DNA of 64,000 bases, taken from Blastomyces gilchristii SLH14081 (Eukaryota; Ascomycota; Eurotiomycetes; Onygenales; Ajellomycetaceae). Numbering within the stretch: position 1 is the stretch's first letter; the number at the start of each line of letters is the position of its first letter. The position numbers and the translations under genes were made by a program. The stretch covers positions 2,428,796 to 2,492,795 of the forward strand of contig NW_003101676.1 in NCBI RefSeq assembly GCF_000003855.2, read 5' to 3'. Of this stretch, positions 11,637 through 20,500 are shown piece by piece. Below the pieces are notes generated by a model. It was not told where the DNA came from, searched no databases, and worked only from the letters and a program-made list of their open reading frames with translations.

Positions 11637-13250
11637 TTAATCACTATCATCAGATAGTAGATTATAACTGTTCTGAAAAGTAGAAATCTCAACTGCTTGC
11701 ATTATATCTAGTTTATCATCAGAGTTATTTCTCAATTCTCTAATCTTAACAGGAGTTTGAGAATTCAAATTCTGTTTACATTTCACTGAAGAATTGGAGT
11801 TTGAAGACTTAGATAATTGAGAGTTTCTTCTTTTTGAGCTTGCAGTTGTGAGTTTACTGGCTTGACTCTTCTCTTCAGTTCTAGATTGACTTTGAGCTTC
11901 ATCTTTTCTCCAGTTCTTTTGAGTTCTAGGAGCAAACATACATTCTTTTGAGCTAGATGCATGTTTTTCTTTGCAATTAGAGCACTTAAGCAGAGTATGT
12001 TGACAAATTTCATCTCTTTTTGAGCATGTTTCACATTTATGCTCACTAGTTTTATGATCTCTGGCACAGAATGCACATTTTGAGTCTCTAAAACATGAGA
12101 TTGCAAAGTGTTCATATCTTTGACAGTTTGAACACTGTGTTTGAGCTTTGAGATTCATTCTCGAGTCTTTGTATTCATGAACTCTCATTTTCAAACCTGC
12201 TACTCTTACTTCAGAGATCTTTGACTGTTCAAGTGTTTTTGTATATACTAGAACAGAGGCATTTCTCCTGCTTTGTCTGAACTCAATTGAATTTAGTCAT
12301 ACAGGCTCCTTTCTCAGTTGAATGGAGTTGTATTCTTTCAATTCATTTTTGAGAAGTAGCATTCCTTCTTCACAGTCAAAAATTTCAACTGGAATATCAT
12401 GAAGAATGAATTTGTCCCACTTTTCATCTCTTTCAGATAGAATTGTTGTGTTTAGCAAAGATTCTACTGCTGACTTCCAGAGATTCTCATTCTGAATAAG
12501 GAATTCAGCACTGAATTCAGGCATTGTAGTCAGAATGATGGAGTTTTCAAAGAATGATGACTCAATTGAAGCTATAACTGGTTTTTGAACTTCAATATCA
12601 GTCATCAACTGAGAAAAGAACTGCTGATTAATTTCATTTCTGATTCTGAAAATGAGATTTGAGTTTAGCTTGTTTCTTTGCAGAATGTCCTGGTTTGAGA
12701 CTTTGAGAATAAGTCTTCTATTTCTGGAGATTTGGAAGTTTTTCTCTTTTTGCATTTTCTTTTCCACTTTTCTATGAATAGAGGCATGAGCAGTATTCTT
12801 CTCAGTTTTCTCAGGATTTTGAGCTGGTTTTGAGACAGCAGGTTTAGAGACAGCAGATTCAGCTGCTTGAGCATATGTTTTCTTCTGATTCAAAGAAGAA
12901 GAAGAAGTAGGAAGAAAGAAAGAAGAAGAGCAAGATGAAGAGTCAGTGATTGTACTAGGAATTTTCAAGGTTTTTTGAACTGTGTTTGAGATTCCAAGTT
13001 TGAACTTGATCACCTCCTGTAGTTGTCTAGCCTGAGCATGAAGAATTAACAGAACTTCTTCATTCATCTCACTCAGACACTGCTTTCCAAGAATCTTGCT
13101 TGCTTTTTCAAGTTCCTGTATTTCAAGAACTTGTTGTTTCTCTATTTCTTCTTTCTTTCTTCTCTTCAGAATTTCAATCTCAGGAATAGCATTTGAGAAA
13201 GCATCTTTTTCCACATCAACTGAGTGTATTTTTGAACTCATTGTTTTCAC
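11637..13250 (-). pseudogene. LINE-A ORF1: Gag-like RNA-binding protein with zinc knuckles
   Basis: The reading frame runs from ATG 13,250 to TAA 11,637 with a single in-frame stop, a TGA after KEPV (about 12,295) where the sequence calls for Trp. The N-terminal part is charged and coiled-coil-like (EILKRRKKEEIEKQQVLEIQ, about 13,190-13,130), followed by a Ser/Ala-rich linker. The C-terminal part has clustered Cys/His knuckles: CSNCQRYEHFAISC, CAFCARDHKTSEHKC and CSNCKEKHASSSKEC (about 12,135-11,945). This is the usual layout of LINE ORF1 proteins that coat the RNA. Two neighbouring open frames (12,297-13,250 and 11,637-12,194) are one gene split by the TGA. LINE-2 has the same TGA. Confidence 0.8.
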
Positions 13251-14224
13251 TCAATGAAAAGTTGGTCAGACTGTTTCAATTGAGATATTTCTAAGTCTGT
13301 TTTCAATTGAAAAGTTGGTCAGACTGTTTCAAAAGAAGAATAAAAGACTTTTGTGTATAAAACACCTGATTTTTTTCACACTAGTTCAGTAACTAGGTTA
13401 GATTTTTGAAGAGAATCTAATAAACTAAAATTGATTTTTAAGATAAATCAATAAAATCTTTACAATCTCTTTCTTGGGATACAGTGAGGAAAAGTATGAT
13501 ATCAATTGATAATAAATCAGATGATATGACAGTTTTTGAGAGAAAAACTGACAAAAAATAAATCAATTTTTTGCAGAGAAATTGATTAAAACTATTCAAT
13601 TTTATTCTAAATCATTCAATTCTCCTCACACAACAAGTGTGCAACTCAAATCAGTTAATAAAGAGTGTAAAAAAGAATTAAGTATTAATGAAAGCTCTTC
13701 AGCCACTGAAAAAGTAATTCTTACTTAAAAGAATATGAAATTATGACAGAAAACAACTCTGTTTTTAATTCTTTGTAAGAATATTGTGTAAAACCCAGAG
13801 AAAAACACCTTACTTTTTCAAGAGAAGTAAAAAACTATTTCTAAGATCTTTTTTTTGCATTAACTGCTGCAGAAGAATGAGATAGAAACTGCTAAGATAT
13901 GCACTACTGTATACCCCCTATCAAGACTTTCCCTCTTCAGGGTCTTGATATTATAGAGAATATAAGTCTGTTTCTATATAATAATATAAATATTGCCAGC
14001 GAGATGTAGAGGAACTGGTTATTTATATCTCAAAATAGAAGACTTTGTCAATGATTATATCAATATAGAGTTAATTCTCAAATTCAATAGAAACCTAGTG
14101 TTGCTGTTCTCAATCCCTTGCAGAATCTATTGAATATTGAGATATTAAAACTAGATTTAATATATCTCACTGTGCAGGGATCAAAGGCTCAGTCAGATCT
14201 TGAAATATACTGATTTTATAGTTG
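13251..14224 (-). other. LINE-A AT-rich 5' leader with 53-bp tandem repeats
   Basis: Non-coding leader upstream of ORF1. Two copies of a 53-bp unit containing GTTGGTCAGACTG start near 13,261 and 13,314. The homologous stretch of LINE-2 has three units (near 17,771, 17,824 and 17,877). The rest is AT-rich without recognised signals. Confidence 0.7.
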
Positions 14225-14841
14225 TTGATGTGCTGTTGACGTATTGAATACAGTTGTCAAGGTATCTTTTTGTACTTTTCTGCCGGGGATGGGCCAGATC
14301 GGAAAGGGGTGAGACTTGGTGTTGAAGTCTAGATACACTGGCGGCGGACCGTGGAGGTTGCACTTCAGAAGAGTCCGTTGATTATGTGCTTGATATTATC
14401 GCCGAGGTATCTTTTTGTATTTTTCTGCCGGGGATGGGCCAGATTGGGAAGGGCGGTACGAGGGTGAGACTTGGCGTTGGTGTTTTGGAACATCAAAGAT
14501 GGACAGGGTTTTCGCGGAGGTCGCTCCTCGGATATCTCCACAACTACAGGTCGGGGATCTTCCAAAATCGAGAAGATTGGTGCATATGGCTAGGTCACTT
14601 CACCTTACAATTTGTATGGCACTCTGGCCCGGGGTTGTGGTGTGGTAGGGGAGAACGGGGGATAATCCCACACAGGAGCTTCGAACAACGTCCGGTTCAC
14701 GTTTGGCTGGATAACTCCACCACCACACGGGGTATGCGGTCGGCGATGGGGTCAAAATGCTCGTATGATCGAGGGCTTTTCGATGGATCTATCGGCGGGT
14801 TCTTATTCGAAAAATCGAGCGAGTTCGTGGTGGAGCGGTTG
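14225..14841 (-). promoter_or_regulatory. LINE-A GC-rich 5' end with two promoter-like monomers
   Basis: About 620 bp of GC-rich, CpG-containing sequence at the 5' end of LINE-A, matched at 18,791-19,419 in LINE-2. A motif beginning GGTATCTTTTTGTA and including GGGGATGGGCCAGAT occurs at about 14,261 and 14,406 (145-bp period); in LINE-2 the period is 155 bp. Tandem 5' monomers act as promoters in some LINEs such as mouse L1; a promoter role here is inference. A 66-codon sense-strand ORF (14,565-14,365) is conserved in both copies. Confidence 0.6.
14365..14565 (-). CDS. Small ORF in LINE-A leader, conserved in LINE-2
   Basis: A 66-codon open frame on the sense strand of LINE-A, beginning MEDPRPVVVEISEERPPRKP and rich in Pro, Arg and Lys. 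The same ORF, with the same start, length and stop, is at 18,943-19,143 in LINE-2, with three substitutions by eye. It lies far upstream of ORF1 in the GC-rich leader. No family is recognised. It may be an upstream ORF that tunes ORF1 translation, or chance openness in GC-rich DNA. The antisense strand is also open over much of the same region, which weakens the case. Confidence 0.3.
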   Translation of the reverse strand: MEDPRPVVVEISEERPPRKPCPSLMFQNTNAKSHPRTALPNLAHPRQKNTKRYLGDNIKHIINGLF

Positions 14842-14849
14842 ATTGGTGG

Positions 14850-16107
14850 CTGTATATGATTCATTCTGAAACTCATATTCTAAGGTTGGAAGTTTTGCTA
14901 CACTTCTTGTTTTAGTATAGTTAAAAGCTTTAAAAACTTCTTTTTCTTATGCTTCTTCAAGAAATTTATTCCAGCAGTCTGTTTTAGCTTTTTTAATATT
15001 TGAAAAATATTCATTTCTGACAGCTTTGAACTCTTTATCAGAAATTATATCATTCTTTCAATCTCTTCTAGTAGTAGCCAATTGTTTCCTTTTAGATGTG
15101 ATATTCTCATTTCATCAAGATTTTGAATACTCAGAAGACTTTCTCTTTGAAATATTATCTTTAACACTTGCTAGAATAATAGATGTAATAAGCTTCACTC
15201 TATTCTCAAGCATTTCATTTGAGATATCTTGACCAGGGTTTCAATACAGCTCACTCTGCCTTTCAGATTTTAACAGTTTTATACTTTCTTCAACTGCCTT
15301 CCAGTCAGCTTTTTCAAAGTTAAACTGATTAGAGAGAAGAGGATTTTCACTCATTTATTCCTCACTCAGTTCAATATCAAATTGAATAATTTCATGATCT
15401 GATCCTGATGTCTCATTTGAATCAATAAACCAGTTTACAAGTCTTTTTTCTATTAGATTTTGTGACATGAAGATTAGATCTATAATAGATTTCTGTTTCA
15501 TGCCTTTTCTAAAGAATGTTTGTTGATCAGACTTGTTAACTAAATCTATTGAATGCTCAAAGGTTCATTCAATCAGGTTATCAGCTCTTACTGCTCTTTT
15601 GCATTCTGAATTTTATCAGAGATGATGTGCATTGAAATCTCCTGCAATTATAGAGTTTCTTGATGAAGTTATGTTCAGAAATTCTCTATTAATTGTCCAG
15701 ATGTTATTATTTTCCTTCAATGACTTTTCCTTATAGATATTTATAAGCTGTATAGTATCAAACTCATTCTCTTTATCTATAATATCACTCACCAGAATAT
15801 CAGGGTCAGACATGATATCAAATCTTAGATTAAATTGATATCTTGATCTCTTTCTTTCATAGATCACTACTCTCAACTTTATCTCAGACTTTTGAGGTAA
15901 AAAGCAGTAGTAGCTTGAATGAGAAATGACATATTTTTGCTCAGCATCAAAATTTGGCTTCTGAAGCAGTACAAAATCAACTTTTTATTCAAATGCAATT
16001 TGAAGACAAGAATAAATGCAATTTGAGTTTCTATTCACATTATTTTGAATAAATGTGATTTTTGAAGAGTTTTTAAACTTTTTTTATTGTTTTTATTGTA
16101 TATTCAT
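14850..16107 (-). pseudogene. LINE-2 ORF2 5' part (endonuclease and following linker)
   Basis: Homologous to LINE-A ORF2 from its ATG (16,107) through the endonuclease motif GDFNAHH (about 15,620-15,640) to the region before the RT core. Stops include the same ones as LINE-A (TAA after AFE, TGA after NAHHL, TGA in LIE-TFEHS) plus many extra, for example Trp codons in the 15,000-15,400 region that remain TGG in LINE-A. It is truncated by the LINE-A insertion. Confidence 0.8.
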
Positions 16108-16130
16108 ACTAAAAGAGAGTAGAGTAGAAT

Positions 16131-17750
16131 CTAATCACTATTATCAGATAGTAGATTATAACTGTTCTGAAAAGTAGAAATCTCAACTGCTTGCATTATA
16201 TCTAGTTTATCACCAGAGTCATTTCTCAATTCTCTAATCTTAACAGAAGTTTAAGGATTCAAATTCTGTTTACATTTAGCTGAAGAATTGAAGTTTGAAG
16301 ATTTAGATAGTTGAGAGTTTCTTCTTTTTGAGCTTGCAGTTGTGAGTTTACTAGCTTGACTATTCTCTTCAGTTCTAGATTTACTTTGAGCTTCGTCTTT
16401 TCTCCAGTTCTTTTGAGTTCTTGAAGCAAACATACATTCTTTTGAGCTAGATGCATGTTTTTCTTTGCAATTAGAGCATTTAAGCAGAGTGTGTTGATAT
16501 ATTTCATCTCTTTTTAAGCATGTTTCACATTTATGCTCACTAGTTTTGTGATCTCTGGCACAGAATACACATTTTGAGTCTCTGAAACAGGAGATTGCAA
16601 AGTGTTCATATCTTTGACAGTTTGAACACTGTGTTTGAGCTTTGAGATTCATTCTTGAGTCTTTGTATTCATGAACTCTCATTTTCAAACCTGCTACTCT
16701 TACTTCAGAGATCTTTGACTGTTCAAGTGTTTTTATATATACTAGAACAGAGGCATTTCTTCTGCTTTGTCTGAACTCAGTTGAATTTAGTCATACAGGC
16801 TCTTTTCTCAGTTGAATGAAGTTGTATTCTTCTAATTCATTTTTGAGAAGTAGCATTTCTTCTTCACAGTTAAAAATTTCAACTGGAATATCATGAAGAA
16901 TGAATTTGTCCTACTTTTCATCTCTCTCAGATAGAATTATTGTGTTTAACAAAGATTCTACTGCTGATTTTCAGAGATTCTCATTCTGAATAAGGAATTC
17001 TGCACTGAATTCAGGCATTGTGATCAGAATGATGGAGTTTTCAAAGAAGAATGACTCAATTGAAGCTATAACTGGTTTTTGAACTTCAATATCAGTCATT
17101 AACTGAGAAAAGAACTGCTGATTGATTTCATTTCTAATTCTGAAAATGAGGTTTGAGTTTAGCTTATTTCTCTGCAATATATCCTGATTTGAGACTTTGA
17201 GAATAAGTCTTCTATTTCTGGAGATTTGAAGATTTTTCTCTTTTTACATTATTTTCTTCACTCTTCTATCAATAGAAGTATGAGCAGTATTCTTCTCAGT
17301 TTTCTCAGAATTTTGAGCAGGTTTTGAGATAGCAGATTTAGAGACAGCAGGTTTAGAGACAGCAGATTCAGCTGCTTGAGCATATGTTTTCTTCTGATTT
17401 AAAGAAGGAGAAGAAGAAGAAGTAGAAAAGAAAGAAGAGCAAACTGAAGAGTCAGTGATTGTATTAGGAATTTTCAAAGTTTTTTGAACTGTGTTTGAAA
17501 TTCCAAGTTTGAACTTGATCACTTCCTGTAGTTGTCTAGTCTGAGCATGAAGAATTAACAGAACTTCTTCATTCATCTCACTCAGACACTGCTTTTCAAG
17601 AATCTTGTTTACTTTTTCAAGTTTCTGTATTTCAAGAACTTGTTATTTCTCTATTTCTTCTTTCTTTCTTCTCTTCAGAATTTCAATCTCAGGAATAGCA
17701 TTTGAGAAAGCATTCTTTTCCACATCAACTGAGTGTACTTTCAAACTCAT
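16131..17750 (-). pseudogene. LINE-2 ORF1 (zinc-knuckle Gag-like protein), decayed
   Basis: Aligned end to end with LINE-A ORF1. It contains the same Cys/His knuckles (CSNCQRYEHFAISC at about 16,600-16,640) and the same TGA before LNSIEF (about 16,790). Additional stops include TAA in the IEK-QVLEI region (about 17,647), consistent with CAA to TAA. It is more decayed than LINE-A. Confidence 0.8.
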
Positions 17751-18790
17751 TGTTCTTACTCAATGAAAAGTTGGTCAGACTAATTCAATTGAGATATTTA
17801 TTAAACTCTTTTGAATTGAAAAGTTGATCAGACTGTTTCAATTAAGAGGTTTCTAAGTCTGTTTTCAATTGAAAAGTTGGTCAGACTATTTCAAAAGAAG
17901 AATAACAGACTTTTGTGTATAAAACACCTGATTTTTTTCACACTAGTTCAGTAACTAGGTTAGATTTTTGAAGAGAATCTAATAAACTAAAATTGATTTT
18001 TAAGATAAATCAATAAAATCTTTACAATCTCTTTCTTGAGATATAGTGAGGAAAAGTATGATATCAATTGATAATAAATCAGATGATATGACAGTTTTTG
18101 AGAGAAAAACTGACAAAAAATAAATCAATTTTTTGCAGAGAAATTGATTAAAACTATTCAATTTTATTCTAAATCATTCAATTCTCCTCACACAACAAGT
18201 GTGCAACTCAAATCAGTTAATAAAGAGTGTAAAAAAGAATTAAGTATTAATGAAAGCTCTTCAGTCACTGAAAAAGTAATTCTTACTTAAAAGAATATGA
18301 AATTATGACAGAAAACAACTCTATTTTTAATTCTTTGTAAGAATATTGTGTAAAACCCAGAGAAAAACACCTTACTTTTTCAAGAGAAGTAAAAAACTAT
18401 TTCTAAGATCTTTTTTTTTTTTTGCATTAACTGCTGCAGAAGAATGAGATAGAAACTGCTAAGATATGCACTACTGTATACTCTCTATCAAGACTTTCCC
18501 TCTTCAGAGTCTTGATATTATAGAGAATATAAGTCTGTTTCTATATGATAATGTAAATATTGTCAATGAGATGTAGAGGAACTGGTTATTTATATCTCAA
18601 AATAGAAGACTTTGTCAATGATTATATCAATATAGAGTTAATTCTCAAATTCAATAGAAATCTAGTATTGCTGTTCTCAATCCCTTGCAGAATCTATTGA
18701 ATATTGAGGTATTAAAACTAGATTTAATATATCTCACTGTGCAGGGATCAAAGGCTCAGTCAGACCTTAGAGTATACTGATTTTATAGTT
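17751..18790 (-). other. LINE-2 AT-rich 5' leader with three 53-bp repeats
   Basis: Homologous to 13,251-14,224 but with three rather than two copies of the 53-bp unit and a longer T-run (about 18,411-18,424). No coding potential recognised. Confidence 0.7.
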
Positions 18791-19419
18791 GTCATGTCTG
18801 CCGATTATGTATCGAGTACAGTTGCTGAGGTATCTTTTTGTACTTTTCTGTCGGGGATGGGCCAGATTGAGAGGGGTGGTACGAGGGTGAGACTTGGCGT
18901 TGATGTCTAGATACACTGAAGACAGACCGCGGAGGTTGCACTTCAGAAGTGGCCGTTGGTTATGTGCTTGATATTATCGCCGAGGTATCTTTTTGTATTT
19001 TTCTGCCGGGGATGGGCCAGATTAGGAAGGGCGGTACGAGGGTGGGACTTGGCGTTGGTGTTTTGGAACATCAAAGATGGACAGGGTTTTCGCGGAGGTC
19101 GCTCCTCAGATATCTCCACAACTACAGATCGGGGATCTTCCAAAATCGAGAAGATTGGTGCATATGGCTAGGTCTCTTCACCTTACAATTTGTATGGCAA
19201 TTTGGCCCGGGGTTGTGGTGTGGTAGGGGAGAATGGGGGATAATCCCACACAGGAGTTTCGAACGACGTCTGGTTCACGTTTGGCTGGATAACTCCACCA
19301 CCACACGGGGTATGCGGTCGGCGATGGGGTCAAAATGCTCGTATGATCGAGGGCTTTTCGATGGATCTATCGGCGGGTTCTTATTCGAAAAATCGAGCGA
19401 GTTCGTGGTGGAGCGGTTG
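18791..19419 (-). promoter_or_regulatory. LINE-2 GC-rich 5' end with two monomers
   Basis: Nearly identical to 14,225-14,841; the last 110 or so bases are identical by eye. Monomer starts (GGTATCTTTTTGTA) are at about 18,829 and 18,984. CpG dinucleotides are common here although the rest of the element is CpG-poor. It contains the second copy of the 66-codon ORF (18,943-19,143, minus). Confidence 0.6.
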
Positions 19420-20500
19420 TTGCAATCAGTGTCATAGAATTCTTACAGATTATTGAGAAATGAATGAAGCAATTCAAGCTTGAAGAGATTTGTAAATTAT
19501 ATATCAACTTTCTCTGATATCTTGCTTGATAATAGATAATTAAAAATCTTCAGAGCAATATGATCTTTTATTGACATTAACTTAACAGAGTAGTTCAGTG
19601 AATTATCATTCTCATCTTCAGCTTCTTCATTCATTCTCAGCAAATTATTGAAAAGTGCTGAGCAATGTGTATACAAATTCTGAATTTTCTGTATCAGGCA
19701 TATGTCAGAGCTGTCAAAGAAATCTCTTAATACTAGTTATAAGATTTGCTGAAAACTCTTCTGTAAGAGCAGTGTCTTTTTCATATCTTAATAATTTATT
19801 CACTGCACTAGATTCTTATAATCTTAATGCCTATTCTCTTCTATCAGAATATTGTAATTGTTAGATACAGTATATTCTTTAATCAGCTCAATGTAGTGTA
19901 AGTTAATATGCATATTCAGTCAACTCTTCATATATTATATAAGCTTTGCTTTTTTAGTATAATTGCTGCTGCTGATATATATAGCAACTGTGCTCATAGT
20001 TGAAGCAGAGAATGATTGATAACTAACAACTGAACCAGCTTGAAATGATTCAAATGTTACTGCTGCTCTCACTGCAGCTTTAATAAGAAACTGTAACTGT
20101 CAGCAGGCTGTAAGTATGATTTAACAGGCCACTTCAGAATCATTTTCTCTCAGAGATTGAGATATCAATAAGACTATTACTTCTTGCAATGACTGCATAT
20201 ACCTGAATAATAAGAACAATAGATGATTGATTTTGACTTTGTGCTGAAAATGCTGCAGAAATAATCTGCTTAATCACTGAACTGAGTCATTTCTTTCTGA
20301 GCTCACACTATAAGACAAGAGATATAATGATTGAAGCTTAAGCATGTTCTTGAAGCTGATACTTCTTGAGATGAGTGATTGATAACTGTAAACAATTTCA
20401 ATTATAAGAAAAGAGAAATGTCTATAACATTTGAAAGTATTCTTACTGATTATACAGTAACAAAACAGAACAGATCAGTAATAAGTGTAAAATCTCTAAT
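19420..20500. other. AT-rich decayed DNA, nothing recognised
   Basis: No domain, repeat boundary or RNA gene could be supported. Short open frames (for example 19,655-19,864) have no recognisable motif. The base pattern (TGA/TCA-rich, CpG-poor) suggests old mutated repeat. Confidence 0.5.

Larger units (their letters stand above)
1..14841 (-). mobile_element. LINE-A: full-length Tad1/I-like non-LTR retrotransposon, split by Gypsy-1
   Basis: Minus-strand LINE. In sense order it has a GC-rich 5' leader (14,841 down to about 14,225), an AT-rich leader with 53-bp tandem repeats, ORF1 (13,250-11,637), ORF2 (4,363-401), a roughly 370-bp 3' UTR, and a 3' tail of TAA/AAT triplets at about 9-30. Gypsy-1 (4,374-11,618) lies between the two ORFs; without it the element is about 7.6 kb. 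The 5' end is set by the point where LINE-A and LINE-2 stop matching (shared up to GAGCGGTTG). The 3' tail and UTR recur in LINE-B and LINE-C. Apurinic endonuclease, reverse transcriptase, RNase H and a C-terminal CCHC motif in ORF2, with zinc knuckles in ORF1, fit the Tad1 clade of fungal LINEs; the clade is inferred from domain order only. The copy is inactive because of several nonsense codons. Confidence 0.85.
14849..19419 (-). mobile_element. LINE-2: second LINE copy, interrupted by LINE-A
   Basis: Same family and orientation as LINE-A. It has the 5' end (19,419), GC-rich leader (about 18,791-19,419), AT-rich leader, ORF1 (17,750-16,131) and only the first part of ORF2 (16,107 to about 14,850). 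It stops in the middle of ORF2 exactly where the LINE-A 5' end begins. The simplest reading is that LINE-A inserted into LINE-2 and the 3' half of LINE-2 lies left of the window. Supporting this, ATATGATT at 14,854-14,861 also occurs at 1-8, next to the LINE-A 3' tail. Confidence 0.75.

Noticed and set aside
14386..14859. 157-codon plus-strand frame in LINE-A 5' end (and 162 codons at 18,949-19,437)
   Set aside because: Antisense to the LINE leader, in GC-rich DNA where frames stay open by chance, and no domain seen; the ends run into unrelated flanking sequence.
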